From the NCBI GenBank assembly GCA_019351995.1, contig JABBOD010000001.1, positions 125,655 through 189,654 on the forward strand: a DNA stretch of 64,000 nt, written 5' to 3'. Positions within the stretch are counted from its first letter, which is position 1. Each line of letters starts with the position of its first letter. The stretch comes from Acidobacteriota bacterium. GTDB lineage: Bacteria; Actinomycetota; Actinomycetes; Actinomycetales; Microbacteriaceae. This document shows positions 52,926-62,475 of this stretch, in pieces. Position numbers and translations under genes: made by a program. The notes below the pieces were generated by a model. That model was not told the DNA's origin. It ran no database searches and was given only the letters and a program-made list of their open reading frames with translations.

Positions 52926-54263
52926 TCAGCCGCGTCGAGTGCCGCCCAGGCGATAGAAGACGAACGGCACCGCGGAGACGAAGCAGCTGATCGCCGGAAC
53001 GATGGTGATGGAGAGCCACACCGTCTCTTGCATTCCGGGGGTGATGTGCACCCCTTCGTGGTACCCCGCGGCGACGATGAAGAGCCCGAACACCAGCACA
53101 GCGACCGCGGTCATGAGCTTCGAGACGAACGTCAGGGTGGCGAAGGAGATGCCGTCGTTGCGCACGCCGGTGCGCCTCTCGACGTCGTCGACGGCATCCG
53201 CAATCATGGTCGCCTGGACGACGAAGAAGACCCCGAGCGTCAGCCCGGTGAGGAAGATGAACACCATGACGACGGGAAGGCTCTGGAAGCCGGCGACGAA
53301 CATCGCCAGGTAGAGGGCACTCGCCACGAGTGAACTCGCGATGGCGAGTGTGCGGCCCGAGGTGCGCCGCAACAGCAACGGCGTGAGGAACGACGCGATC
53401 ACCAGACCGGCGATGATCGCGGCCCCGACATAGCTGAAGTAGCCCTCGTTGCGGTAGGCGATCACCACGAAGACCGCTCCACCCGCCTGCACGATGAAGC
53501 GACCGAATCCGAGGATCGAGCCCAGCAGCACGAGGAGTAGGGGGGTGTTCTTCGCGAGGGTGCTGAAGAGCTGTCGGAAGCCGAGCCGGGCATTCTCCGC
53601 GGCGATCGGCTTCTCGCGCACGAAGAAGAACGCCAGCAGGTACAGGCTCATCCCGGCGACGGCCGCGATCAGGACCGCCCGTGACCAGCCGTGTGCCGTG
53701 GTCGAGGGAGCGAAGCTCAGCGCGAAGGCGAACAGCGGCATCCCCAGGGTGGCCAGCCCGAGCGAGATCGCGCCGAAGGCCCGCACCCGCGACACCACTC
53801 CGGCGCGCGCCGCGCTCTCGCCGAATGCGGAGCCGATGAGTCCCCAGAGCGGAACATCACACGCCGAATAGGCGATACCCCACAGCAGATAGCACACCCC
53901 GAAGAACACCAGCTTCAGAGTCTCGGTGGTGTCCGGCACCGCGAAGAGCAGCGCGGTGAGAAGAGCGACAGGGGCCGCCGAGAACAGCACATACGGCCGC
54001 AGTTTGCCCCAGCGGGTGCGCGTCCTGTCGATGACGCTGCCGACGATCGGATCGCTGACCGCATCCACGATCTTGGCTCCCGTGATGATGCCGGTCACGA
54101 CCGCGATGCCCTGGGTGCTGATGTGGGCGTACTGGATGAGATACACCAGCATGAACGTCGTCACCGTGGTCAGGATCAGGTTCTGTCCGAAGGCGGCTGT
54201 CACGATCGCGACCCCCTGCACCCTCGGCGAGGGGATCCGCGCGTGAGCCGTCTCGGTGCTCAT
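52926..54263 (-). CDS. GPH-family sugar:cation symporter (MFS)
   Basis: 445 residues, twelve membrane segments. GAKIVDAVSDPIVGSVIDRTRTRWGKLRPYVLFSAAP is the signature of glycoside-pentoside-hexuronide symporters, and ATMIADAVDDVERRTGVRNDG in the second half matches the duplicated motif. It directly abuts the GH38 mannosidase gene with no gap, so it probably imports mannosides or their breakdown products. Confidence 0.92.
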   Translation of the reverse strand: MSTETAHARIPSPRVQGVAIVTAAFGQNLILTTVTTFMLVYLIQYAHISTQGIAVVTGIITGAKIVDAVSDPIVGSVIDRTRTRWGKLRPYVLFSAAPVALLTALLFAVPDTTETLKLVFFGVCYLLWGIAYSACDVPLWGLIGSAFGESAARAGVVSRVRAFGAISLGLATLGMPLFAFALSFAPSTTAHGWSRAVLIAAVAGMSLYLLAFFFVREKPIAAENARLGFRQLFSTLAKNTPLLLVLLGSILGFGRFIVQAGGAVFVVIAYRNEGYFSYVGAAIIAGLVIASFLTPLLLRRTSGRTLAIASSLVASALYLAMFVAGFQSLPVVMVFIFLTGLTLGVFFVVQATMIADAVDDVERRTGVRNDGISFATLTFVSKLMTAVAVLVFGLFIVAAGYHEGVHITPGMQETVWLSITIVPAISCFVSAVPFVFYRLGGTRRG

Positions 54264-57206
54264 TCAGCCCTCCAGCAGGATCGTGACGATCTCGAACGGC
54301 CCGAACTCGAGGCGACCGAGGTCGACAGCCGCGATGGGTCGCTCGAGCAGGTCGGTGAGGTGCGCCGAGCCGCCTGTAGGTCTCAGCGACCCTGTCACGT
54401 GCAGGGCCGTCGTGGTCGCGCGACCGAGGCTCTCGTAGAGCCGCAGCACCACGCCTCTGCCGCTCTCCGCGGGCTTGATCGTCTCGATGACGACCCCCGG
54501 GGCATCCACGCGGGCGACACTCTCGAGCGATGCCCCGTCGACGAGCAACAGCGGGTTATTCAGGCGATACCCCTGGCGAACCACCTTGGCCAGATCATCC
54601 GGCGCATAGGGGGTGAACGCGTAGCTGAATCGGTGGAGGCCGCGGTCCGCGGTCTTGTCGGGGAACGTCGGCGAGCGCAGCAGGTTCAGACTGAGCAGTC
54701 CGTTCTTGGCCCGGTGCCCGTATTTGGAGTCGTTGAGCAGCGCGAAACCACCGACGTCGTCGTGCGTCGCCACCCACTTGTGCGCGCACACCTCGAACTG
54801 CGCGGTCTCCACCGCGTCGCGCTCGGTGGTCACGCGATCCAGGTGTCCGAACTGGATCTCGCACTGCACGGTCGGACCAAAATGTGCCGGGCGGAACTCG
54901 GCGCGCAGCATCCGATGGCTCGTATGCCAGTCCACCAGGGTCTCGAAGCGCACGACGTCGCTGCCAGCCTCGAGCACCACCCGCTGCTCGACGGCGAAGG
55001 AACGGGACCGGTACAGCTGCCGCCGCGTCACGGTCACGGCGTCTCGCGAGTTCTCGACGCGGGTCACCCGCAGGGTGCGCGGGCGCTTGGTCGCATAGTC
55101 CTGCTTGATGTCCCAGGCGTCGAACGGCCACTGATACGGATCGCGGTGCAGCACGAGCCGGTTCAGCCCGCCGCCCGCGTGCTCGCGACCGGCAGCGTCG
55201 AGGCACGACACGATCTCACCGGTCGGCCCGAAGCGCAGCGTCAGCAGTCCGTTGCTCAGGGTGTCCTCGGTGTACTCGAGCTCGGGGTCGGGGTCGGCGG
55301 CCTCGAGCGCGGCGGCCGCGTACGGGGCGACATCCGCTCGATACCAGCGCGTGGCGACCTTGATGTGCTCGCGCCGCGGGAAGGCCGTGAGGTTCACGGC
55401 GGCGGGGCCGGCAGCGCCCGGCGAGCGAGGCAGCTCCGCACTCAGTTCGGCGATGTAGCTGTCGAGCGATGCGTCGATGCGTCGATAGGTCTCAACGGCC
55501 TCGCGGTTGACCCGCTCGATCGACGAGCCCGGCAGGATGTCGTGGAACTGGTTGAGCAGCACGTCCCGCCAATGCGGCTCGAGCACGGCTCGGCTGTCGT
55601 GACCCGTGACAGCGGCGAGCGCCTCGGCGTTGTGGAGCTTGCGCTCGATCATCCTGTTGTACTTCTTGATCGCTCCCTGCGTCGTGTACGTGCCCTGATG
55701 GGTCTCGAGATACAGCTCGCCGACGTGGGTGTGCGCGACGTCGAGCGTCTCCAGGTTCTCGAAGAAGGCGCGAGCGGTGGAGTACTCGACACGGGGCAGG
55801 CCGCGGAGGTTGTGTTGGCGGGCGAGCAACTCCAGGTGGATCTCGCCCGGACCGCCTCCGCCGTCACCGGAACCGTAGACGAGCAGTGCGGTGTCGAGCT
55901 CGCGCTCCGGGTACTGCCGCACGCCCTTCAGGAGCCCGTCGGCCGCCGCGCGACTGTTGTAGTCGCCCTCCGGTGGCATGTGCACCAGCACGGTCGAACC
56001 GTCGATGCCCTGCCAGTGGAAGGTGCGGTGCGGAAAGTCGGTGACCTTGTTCCAGGCGAGTTTGATGGTCTGAAACCAGTCCATCCCGCTCTTCTTCAGA
56101 ATCTGCGGCAGGTTGCCGTTGTAGCCGAAAGTGTCGGGCAGCCAGCACAGGCGCAGCTGCTCGTCGCTCAGCCCGAACTCCTCCTGCAGAAAGCGCCTGC
56201 CGACGAGCGCCTGCCGCACCAGCGACTCGCCGCCGCTGAGGTTGGTGTCCGGCTCCACCCAGAACGAACCCTGCAACTCGATGCGCCCCTCGGCGACCGC
56301 CGCTTTCACCCGTTCGAAGATGGCGGGCTGCTCGTGCTTCATCCAGTACAGCTGCTGCGGTTGGCTGGTTCCGTACAGGTAGCCGTCGCGATCATCGATG
56401 GTGTTCAGCGCGCGGATGTACGTGCGCGCTGCCTTGCGGTGGGTTTCGCGCAGTGGCCACAGCCACGCCATGTCGAGGTGTCCGTGCCCGATGGCGCGGT
56501 AGACGAAGTCGCTGTCGGATGTTGCGGCCAGGGAGGCAGAGAGCGCTGAGCGGGCGCTTCCCACCTGGCCCGCCGAGAAGCGCGACCACGCGCGACGCAG
56601 ACTCGTCCGGAGCTCGGCCTCGAGTGCGGCATCCTCGGTGGCTGTGGCCAACACGAGCAGAGTGAGGTAGTCGTAGTACAGCCCGAAGACCTGTTCGTCA
56701 CGCACGGCCAGCCGGGCGCCGTGGTAGACGCCGCTGCCGTACGGGTAGAGCAGAAAGCCGTTGTACGCGACGTCGGCATAGAACTCGACGCGACCCGCTG
56801 TGGTGTCGACGTGTTCGAGCGGCCGGTCGCGACCGCCGCCGTTGGGCAGGTCACCCTGCAAAAAAACGGTGCTGATGGAGTCGATGACGTCACCGTCGGG
56901 GGAGTGGATCAGGCCCTCTCCGCGAACGCCGAGGAGCACGATCGCGCCCTCGACTCCGGCCGGAACGTCTCCGGTGATCCGGAGCCACGCACAGTCGAAC
57001 TTGCGGCCCCACGAGGTGCCCGGTCGCAGCGGCGTGAACGTGAAGGCGTTCAGCTGATCGAACGCGATCGGCTCGGCCGAGCGCACGATCTCGGCGGACA
57101 GCGGGGCGACGGTCGTGTAGATCTGGTCACGAATACGTCGGAGGCGCCAGTACTCGCGGGGTTCGTCGACGGCGAGCCCGAAGAGCCACGACGCGAACCC
57201 ACTCAT
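54264..57206 (-). CDS. GH38 alpha-mannosidase
   Basis: 980 residues from the ATG at 57206; ATGs at 57218 and 57221 are alternatives. The active-site His/Asp are in [16 protein letters not shown] (about 240-255), the nucleophile Asp is in [11 protein letters not shown] (about 358) and [13 protein letters not shown] marks the helical mid-domain. The C-terminal beta domains are complete. No signal peptide is seen, so it acts on oligosaccharides taken up by the adjacent symporter, with which it forms a two-gene operon. Confidence 0.94.
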   Translation of the reverse strand: MSGFASWLFGLAVDEPREYWRLRRIRDQIYTTVAPLSAEIVRSAEPIAFDQLNAFTFTPLRPGTSWGRKFDCAWLRITGDVPAGVEGAIVLLGVRGEGLIHSPDGDVIDSISTVFLQGDLPNGGGRDRPLEHVDTTAGRVEFYADVAYNGFLLYPYGSGVYHGARLAVRDEQVFGLYYDYLTLLVLATATEDAALEAELRTSLRRAWSRFSAGQVGSARSALSASLAATSDSDFVYRAIGHGHLDMAWLWPLRETHRKAARTYIRALNTIDDRDGYLYGTSQPQQLYWMKHEQPAIFERVKAAVAEGRIELQGSFWVEPDTNLSGGESLVRQALVGRRFLQEEFGLSDEQLRLCWLPDTFGYNGNLPQILKKSGMDWFQTIKLAWNKVTDFPHRTFHWQGIDGSTVLVHMPPEGDYNSRAAADGLLKGVRQYPERELDTALLVYGSGDGGGGPGEIHLELLARQHNLRGLPRVEYSTARAFFENLETLDVAHTHVGELYLETHQGTYTTQGAIKKYNRMIERKLHNAEALAAVTGHDSRAVLEPHWRDVLLNQFHDILPGSSIERVNREAVETYRRIDASLDSYIAELSAELPRSPGAAGPAAVNLTAFPRREHIKVATRWYRADVAPYAAAALEAADPDPELEYTEDTLSNGLLTLRFGPTGEIVSCLDAAGREHAGGGLNRLVLHRDPYQWPFDAWDIKQDYATKRPRTLRVTRVENSRDAVTVTRRQLYRSRSFAVEQRVVLEAGSDVVRFETLVDWHTSHRMLRAEFRPAHFGPTVQCEIQFGHLDRVTTERDAVETAQFEVCAHKWVATHDDVGGFALLNDSKYGHRAKNGLLSLNLLRSPTFPDKTADRGLHRFSYAFTPYAPDDLAKVVRQGYRLNNPLLLVDGASLESVARVDAPGVVIETIKPAESGRGVVLRLYESLGRATTTALHVTGSLRPTGGSAHLTDLLERPIAAVDLGRLEFGPFEIVTILLEG

Positions 57207-57289
57207 GCGCGCCCCCATCACCGCTCGTGGGTGGCCAGTTTAACGCGCTGGGCGTCTCCGGCCCCCGGCAATCGGACAGCCGAAACCGA

Positions 57290-57295
57290 TATTCT
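57290..57295 (+). promoter_or_regulatory. -10 element of cysK
   Basis: TATTCT ends 6 nt before the cysK ATG. Confidence 0.5.
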
Positions 57296-57301
57296 CGGCT
57301 C

Positions 57302-58237
57302 ATGGCGCGCATTTACGACGACATTACCCAGATCTTCGGCGGCACCCCGCTGGTCAAGCTCAACTCGGTCACGGAGGGGCTGGGTGCGACCGTGCTCGCA
57401 AAGCTCGAGTTCTTCAACCCCTCCTCGAGCGTGAAGGATCGCCTCGGCATTGCGATCGTCAACGCCGCCGAGGAGTCGGGTGCGTTGAAGGCCGGCGGCA
57501 CGATCGTCGAGGCGACGAGCGGCAACACCGGGATCGCACTGGCGATGGTCGGAGCGGCGCGGGGCTACAAAGTGGTGCTGACGATGCCCGAGACGATGAG
57601 CATGGAGCGGCGCCAGCTTCTCCGCGCCTACGGTGCCGAGCTGGTGCTCACGCCGGGACCTGGCGGCATTCGGGCCGCGGTGGAGAAGTCAGAAGAACTC
57701 GCCGCATCCATCCCGGGCGCGGTCCTGGCGCGACAGTTCGAGAATGCGGCGAACCCGGCCATCCACTATGCGACCACCGGACCAGAGATCTGGCAGGACA
57801 CCGACGGCGACGTCGACATCTTCGTGGCGGGAGTCGGCACGGGCGGCACGGTCAGCGGAACCGGCCGCTACCTCAAGGAACAGAAGCCGGGCCTGCGGGT
57901 GGTCGCGGTCGAGCCCCTCGAGTCGCCTCTTCTGAATGGTGGCGAGGCCGGCCCGCACAAGATCCAGGGGCTCGGAGCCAACTTCATCCCCGAGATCCTG
58001 GATCGCGACGTCTACGACGAGGTCATCGACGTCAACATCGCGCAGTCGGTGGCAATGGCGCGTCGTCTCGGCAACGAGGAGGGGATCCTCGGCGGCATCT
58101 CATCCGGCGCCACGGTGGAAGCCGCCGTTCAGCTCGCCAGACGGCCGGAGAACGCGGGCAAGACGATTGTCGTCATCGTGGCGAGCTACGGCGAGCGCTA
58201 CCTGTCGACCGTCCTCTACGAAGACCTCGTCGGCTGA
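57302..58237 (+). CDS. cysK: Cysteine synthase (O-acetylserine sulfhydrylase)
   Basis: 311 residues. [11 protein letters not shown] holds the PLP lysine, [10 protein letters not shown] is the substrate loop, [15 protein letters not shown] is the phosphate-binding loop and [11 protein letters not shown] is near the end. It makes cysteine from O-acetylserine and sulfide. cysE starts one base after the stop, so the two are an operon and probably form the cysteine synthase complex. Confidence 0.97.
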   Translation: MARIYDDITQIFGGTPLVKLNSVTEGLGATVLAKLEFFNPSSSVKDRLGIAIVNAAEESGALKAGGTIVEATSGNTGIALAMVGAARGYKVVLTMPETMSMERRQLLRAYGAELVLTPGPGGIRAAVEKSEELAASIPGAVLARQFENAANPAIHYATTGPEIWQDTDGDVDIFVAGVGTGGTVSGTGRYLKEQKPGLRVVAVEPLESPLLNGGEAGPHKIQGLGANFIPEILDRDVYDEVIDVNIAQSVAMARRLGNEEGILGGISSGATVEAAVQLARRPENAGKTIVVIVASYGERYLSTVLYEDLVG

Positions 58238-58238
58238 G

Positions 58239-58814
58239 GTGTTCGCGCGAGTCCGTGAGGACCTCGCCACCGCGTTGCGCCGGGATCCAGCCGCGCGCTC
58301 ACGGCTCGAGATCTTCCTCAGCTATCCCGGCGTGCACGCGCTGTGGTACCACCGGGTTGCCCATTCCTGGTGGAACCGCGGGGCCCGGTTGCCCGCCCGA
58401 ATGCTCTCCAACCTGGCGCGCCGGCGCACCGGTATCGAGATCCACCCGGGTGCCGTCATCGGCCGTCGGGTCTTCATCGACCACGGCATGGGGGTCGTGA
58501 TCGGTCAGACCGCGATCGTCGGCGATGACGTCGTGCTGTACCACGGCGTCACACTCGGCGGCGTGAGCTCGAAGCCGGGCCGGCGGCATCCGACGATCGG
58601 CGATCGGGTCTCGATTGGAACGGGAGCGTCTGTGCTCGGTCCGATCACGATCGGCGCTGACTCCCTGATCGGAGCGGCGGCCGTCGTGCTCAAGGCCGCC
58701 CCGCCGGACTCGCTGATCGTCGGCGCCCCCGCGACGGTGCGTCCCCGTAAGAAAAAAGGCTCGGCCGCCGCGGAGGCCGGGACGCAGCCGGAGGAGTGGT
58801 TCTTCGAGATCTAG
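58239..58814 (+). CDS. cysE: Serine O-acetyltransferase
   Basis: 191 residues from the GTG at 58239. [23 protein letters not shown] is the N-terminal helical part (shorter than in E. coli). The left-handed beta-helix follows: [44 protein letters not shown] with the catalytic His residues. The C-terminus is EWFFEI; the terminal Ile is the residue that in other CysE proteins enters the CysK active site. Confidence 0.95.
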   Translation: MFARVREDLATALRRDPAARSRLEIFLSYPGVHALWYHRVAHSWWNRGARLPARMLSNLARRRTGIEIHPGAVIGRRVFIDHGMGVVIGQTAIVGDDVVLYHGVTLGGVSSKPGRRHPTIGDRVSIGTGASVLGPITIGADSLIGAAAVVLKAAPPDSLIVGAPATVRPRKKKGSAAAEAGTQPEEWFFEI

Positions 58815-58841
58815 AACGCCCCGTCGCCTGACAGACCAGAA

Positions 58842-59696
58842 TCAGCGCGTCCAGAAGTCCTCGGGGCGTGAACCCGGTTCGAACCCGAAAGACTCGACCA
58901 TCGCCATCGCCTCGGGGAAGTGCGCCGCGAGCTGCTCGGGTCCGTGGGCGTCGCTGCCGAATGACATCGCGCGACCGCCCGACTCTGCCCACCACTGCGG
59001 AATCCACGGTGAGAGGCTGCGGGTGTTCATCTCCAACGCCCGCCCCGAGGCGGCGATCGCGCGCATGGCCGCCCGGAATCCGTCTTCGAAGTGGCGGGGA
59101 TCGAATGGTCCAGCGGACGCCACCGGCCAGGAACGCGCCGCGTAGTCGATGTGGGTGAACACCACGAAGGAGTCCGACCCGGCGACCATCCGCGGAATCT
59201 CGTCGAGATACGCCCACATGACGTCCTTGGCAGGCCTGAGGTGATAGAGCGTGGTGGGTTCCGACCGGTCGCCGTCACCGAGGGGGAGCATGTGGAGGGA
59301 CCCGTTGACGCGGTCGATCGCACCACGGGAGAGCAACGCGGAAGCCTGCGCCTCCCAGAGGTGAGGCTGCCCGAACTCGACGCCGGTCAGGATGCGAAGC
59401 TGCGGGTACTCGGAGCGGCAGCGGTCAATCGCCGCCAGATAGCCATCGGCGTCGAAGGAGGGAAGCCTCACGTGGCCGGTCCCGTCGACATACTTCTGCG
59501 CGTGCTCGCCGATGTCCCCGTCGTCGACCCGCCAGGCGTCCTCGAGGTCGAGGTGCTCGGTAAACACGACGGCGGGAAGCCCCATGCTGACTGCCCGCTT
59601 ACAGGTCCGGCTCATCGACCCCGCGGAAGCGGGATCCGATCCGGCATCCCACGACCACTCGCTATGGACATGCGCATCCGCGGGCAAGGTGATCAT
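58842..59696 (-). CDS. PHP-domain phosphoesterase (histidinol-phosphatase-like)
   Basis: 284 residues. Metal-site motifs: DAHVHSEWSWD at the start, FTEHLDLED, HID in VVFTHIDYAARS and FGSDAHGPEQLAAHF. This is the PHP arrangement found in HisJ-like histidinol phosphatases, but there is no his gene nearby. A longer open frame runs upstream; the ATG at 59696 places the first motif at the N-terminus as in relatives, and TACTCT lies 7 nt before it. Confidence 0.85.
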   Translation of the reverse strand: MITLPADAHVHSEWSWDAGSDPASAGSMSRTCKRAVSMGLPAVVFTEHLDLEDAWRVDDGDIGEHAQKYVDGTGHVRLPSFDADGYLAAIDRCRSEYPQLRILTGVEFGQPHLWEAQASALLSRGAIDRVNGSLHMLPLGDGDRSEPTTLYHLRPAKDVMWAYLDEIPRMVAGSDSFVVFTHIDYAARSWPVASAGPFDPRHFEDGFRAAMRAIAASGRALEMNTRSLSPWIPQWWAESGGRAMSFGSDAHGPEQLAAHFPEAMAMVESFGFEPGSRPEDFWTR

Positions 59697-59703
59697 CTGC
59701 CCG

Positions 59704-59709
59704 AGAGTA
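59704..59709 (-). promoter_or_regulatory. -10 element of the PHP gene
   Basis: TACTCT on the minus strand, 7 nt before the ATG at 59696; it decides the start. Confidence 0.45.
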
Positions 59710-59774
59710 TTCCTGACAGTCGTCCTCGTCGGAGTGGATCGACGACATTCACCGGGATCGTGGAGGCCGGCCAC

Positions 59775-59790
59775 ATACCCCCGGGGGTAT
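59775..59790. promoter_or_regulatory. CsoR/CstR-type operator, Cys-rich protein locus
   Basis: ATACCCCCGGGGGTAT, a perfect 16-nt palindrome preceded by AC, exactly as at 38597. A TATACT -10 element (59788-59793) overlaps its right arm, so bound repressor would block transcription. It is 36 nt before the ATG of the Cys-rich protein, the same distance as at the sulfur operon. Confidence 0.75.
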
Positions 59791-59826
59791 ACTGGGGTGA
59801 CCATCCACCGAACGAGGAGAACAAGA

Positions 59827-59997
59827 ATGTGTCGAGCTGTGACCTGCCGCAAGTGCGGGAAGACGACATGGGCAGGCTGCGGCCAGCACGTCAATGAGGT
59901 GTTGCGCGGAGTGCCCAGCGCACAGCGATGCCGGGGTCACGAGAACGATCCGCCCGCCAAGGGCGGCTTCCTCTCACGACTCTTTTCTGGACGCTGA
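59827..59997 (+). CDS. Cys-rich small protein of the CstR-type locus
   Basis: 56 residues after a good ribosome-binding site (GAGGAGA). MCRAVTCRKCGKTTWAGCG has four cysteines in 18 residues; a fifth is in QRCRGH. The pattern CxxxxCxxC...C...H resembles a zinc ribbon but could equally carry sulfane sulfur. The C-terminus FLSRLFSGR is basic and amphipathic. I know similar short proteins in actinobacteria but no function. The CstR-type operator and DsrE-like partner suggest a role in sulfur stress. Confidence 0.8.
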   Translation: MCRAVTCRKCGKTTWAGCGQHVNEVLRGVPSAQRCRGHENDPPAKGGFLSRLFSGR

Positions 59998-60006
59998 GCC
60001 CACCCC

Positions 60007-60366
60007 ATGGAGCGCGCAACCGCCGACAAGCATCTCCTGATCCACGCCTACGGGGAAACATCCGAGACGCTGTCCGTCGCATTGCGAGCGGCTCGCAACG
60101 CGGCCAATGAGTTCGGGCCCGAGGTGGGGATCCACATCGTCGTGCAGGGGCCGGCGGTGGAGCATCTCACCACGCAGAGCGGCTTTGCCCACGAGATTCG
60201 GGAAACCGTGGCCTCAGATTCGATCGAAGTTGCCGCCTGCAGCAACAGCTTGGGTGCCGTCGGCATCGACACGTCCCAACTCGCGGACGCCGTGGGCAGT
60301 GTTCCGTCGGCAGTCGCCTACATTGCCCAGAAACAGTGGGAAGGCTGGGCCTACGTCCGCTTCTGA
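60007..60366 (+). CDS. DsrE/DsrF-like sulfur-carrier protein
   Basis: 119 residues. HLLIHAYGETSETLSVALRAARNAANEFGPEVGIHIVVQGPAVEHL and VAACSNSLGAVGIDTSQL fit the DsrE/YchN fold; Cys78 is at the place of the family's sulfur-carrying Cys. It lies 9 nt after the Cys-rich protein gene and is probably co-transcribed under the operator at 59775. It could accept persulfide sulfur from the fusion protein encoded at 38883 or from the Cys-rich protein. Confidence 0.75.
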   Translation: MERATADKHLLIHAYGETSETLSVALRAARNAANEFGPEVGIHIVVQGPAVEHLTTQSGFAHEIRETVASDSIEVAACSNSLGAVGIDTSQLADAVGSVPSAVAYIAQKQWEGWAYVRF

Positions 60367-60434
60367 GCGGGAAGCAGACCACCTCGCGAGACGAAGTCGC
60401 CCATCGCATGAGCTGCAGGCGACGAGGGGTGGTG

Positions 60435-60470
60435 GCACCTCAGCAGGCTTCTGCCTGGGGTGCCACCACA
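60435..60470. repeat. 36-nt hairpin repeat, copy A
   Basis: GGCACCTCAGCAGGC, a short loop, GCCTGGGGTGCCACCAC. Arms GTGGTGGCACC (60430-60440) and GGTGCCACCAC (60460-60470) pair over 11 bp. Copy B at 63934-63969 matches in 34 of 36 positions in the same orientation. May terminate the DsrE-like gene's message. Confidence 0.65.
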
Positions 60471-60828
60471 CACTCGGTCCCGCGGTCGGGGGGGTTCCGC
60501 AGGGTGATGGCTTTGTGACATTCGTCGGGGGCGACGCCACCGGGTAAGCGATCAGCAACAGCTGATGCCCGCCATATGGGGGACATCTTTCTCCACTATT
60601 GGGTAGTGACAATCGCCCAGGACCCTGGACTGGTGCTGATGTGAGCCATGTGAATCTCCGGCTACGTCCTCACGGATTCCCGCCGCCGCGCTCACGCTCC
60701 GCGGTGAAGTCCCGCGGGAGTCGGGTTCGAAGTGGCGAGGGAAGAGGAGGGGCATCGCGCCGGGTCCGGTGTCCAGTTTCGCTCGCCCACCAAGATGCAG
60801 CCGTGAGCTGTCTCCCTCGGCCTTGCGT
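60471..60828. other. Intergenic stretch with no gene recognised
   Basis: 358 nt between the hairpin repeat and the MFS stop. Open frames on both strands here lack start context and family similarity. A GGGTTCGAA near 60723 looks like a T-loop, but no tRNA fold surrounds it. I see nothing else. Confidence 0.5.
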
Positions 60829-62475
60829 CTAGGTGGTCGAGGCCTCCGGGCCGATCTCGACGCCAGCGTCCCGCTGCCTTGGTGTGTCGACGCGGGGGAG
60901 CGCCAGGGTGGCAAGCAGGCCAAGCAGGATGACTCCGGCAGCCGTCAGGACGGTTGCACGGGTCGCGGTGACCATTGCCGTTTGCGCGATCGCCTGCACG
61001 CCGCTCTGGCCCGTGAGGTGGTCGAGTTGCGGGATGACAGCGCCGGCGGAGTTCTGCACGACTGAGACGACGTTGGCCTGTTGTGCCGCGTTCATGGTCG
61101 GGTGGGCGGCGAGACCGGAGGCCAGGGCGGTTGCGAGGGTGGTGATGAGGAGGGTGCCCAGCAGCGCCACCCCCAGAGCGGAACCGAGTTGGCGGACCGT
61201 GCTCTGCAAACCGGAGGCCTGGCCGCTCTGATTGACAGGAACCTCGGCGAGGATGACACCCGTGAGTTGCGCGGTGGCCATTCCGACGCCGATGCCGTAG
61301 AGGAAGAGCCACCCGGCGATGGTCCAGCCGTTGACGCCAAGGCCGACGCTGAGTCCGAGTCCCAGAATCGCCAATGCCTCAAGAAGCAGACCGACCCGAA
61401 CGACGCCGCGTGCTCCGATGCGGTTGGTGAGTTGCGGGGTGACCCCCGAGCTGAGGAACGTGCCGATCGCGAGGGCGAGGATGACCAAGCCCGTGTTGAG
61501 AGCCGTGTATCCCAGTGAACCTTGCAGGAAGAGGGGAAGGGCGAAGAGCATCCCGAACTCGCCGAGAGCGACCACGAGAGCGGCGATGGATCCGTATCGG
61601 AAGCTCCTGATCGCGAAGAGTCGAAGGTCGGCGAGCGTGGGTCGGCCCGCCTTGATGCGCGAACGCTCGTAGATCACGAACAGCAGGATGCCGACCACAC
61701 CGATGAGGAACGCGATCGGAACGGGCGAAATGGTCCACTGCCAGCTCATCGACCCGAGGGTGAGACGGTTCGCGGAGGAGGTCCACCACCCGAAGCGCTG
61801 ACCCTCGATGAGTCCGAAGACAATGGCACTCAGACCCACAACCGACAGCACGACACCGAGGACGTCTGCACCGCGGGTGGCGTGGTCGTCTTTCGTTTCG
61901 GGAACCCAGATGAGAGCTCCGACGAGGACGACGATCACGACCGGGATGTTGATCAGGAATGCCCACTGCCAGCTGAATGCGGTGGTCAACCACCCGCCGA
62001 CGACGGGGCCGACGGCGGCCATACCCCCGATGGTCGATCCCCAGATCGCGAACGCGATGCCTCGCTCGCGACCGCTGAACAGCGCGTTGACCGTGGAGAG
62101 CGTGGCGGGCAAGATTGCCGCACCACCCAGTCCTTGCACCAGGCGGGCGGCGAGGAGCGCCGGGGCGCCGGTCGCGAGGGCGGCGAGGATGCTTCCCGCA
62201 CCGAAAACGACGATGCCGACGACGAGCAGACGGCGGCGTCCGAATCGGTCGCCCACACGGCCGGTCGTGATCAAAAGTGCGGCGAAGACGAGAGCGTAGA
62301 TCGAGTTGACCCATTCGGCGTCGGCCGAGGTCAGGCTGAGCTTCCGGATCAGCACCGGAAGCACAACGTTCACGACGGTGGCATCCATGATCACGATCGA
62401 GACGGCAAGCGCGACGATCGGCATCGCCTTCCAGCGCCGCGGGTCCGGAGACGCGACGGGAGCTGCGGCGGTCAT
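60829..62475 (-). CDS. MFS drug exporter, 14-TM (DHA2/EmrB-type)
   Basis: 548 residues, fourteen membrane segments. MDATVVNVVLPVLIRKLSLTSADAEWVNSIYALVFAALLITTGRVGDRFGRRRLL holds the TM1 and loop 2-3 motifs and GPVVGGWLTTAFSWQWAFLINIPV the TM5 motif C of drug:H+ antiporters. Its ATG overlaps the stop of the small membrane protein gene (ATGA). The divergent TetR gene and the palindrome at 62937 suggest inducible drug export. Confidence 0.92.
   Translation of the reverse strand: MTAAAPVASPDPRRWKAMPIVALAVSIVIMDATVVNVVLPVLIRKLSLTSADAEWVNSIYALVFAALLITTGRVGDRFGRRRLLVVGIVVFGAGSILAALATGAPALLAARLVQGLGGAAILPATLSTVNALFSGRERGIAFAIWGSTIGGMAAVGPVVGGWLTTAFSWQWAFLINIPVVIVVLVGALIWVPETKDDHATRGADVLGVVLSVVGLSAIVFGLIEGQRFGWWTSSANRLTLGSMSWQWTISPVPIAFLIGVVGILLFVIYERSRIKAGRPTLADLRLFAIRSFRYGSIAALVVALGEFGMLFALPLFLQGSLGYTALNTGLVILALAIGTFLSSGVTPQLTNRIGARGVVRVGLLLEALAILGLGLSVGLGVNGWTIAGWLFLYGIGVGMATAQLTGVILAEVPVNQSGQASGLQSTVRQLGSALGVALLGTLLITTLATALASGLAAHPTMNAAQQANVVSVVQNSAGAVIPQLDHLTGQSGVQAIAQTAMVTATRATVLTAAGVILLGLLATLALPRVDTPRQRDAGVEIGPEASTT

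Noticed and set aside
53691..56549. 952-residue open frame on the plus strand
   Set aside because: It lies antisense to the sugar symporter and GH38 mannosidase, which both have complete motifs. It is His/Arg/Gly-rich, with no domain; long antisense frames are expected at this GC content.
60690..60760. tRNA-like T-loop GGGTTCGAA
   Set aside because: No acceptor, D-arm or anticodon stem can be folded around it.
60599..60832. 77-residue plus-strand frame before the MFS gene's 3' end
   Set aside because: Arg/Ser/Pro-rich, no ribosome-binding site or -10 element, and no similarity recognised.
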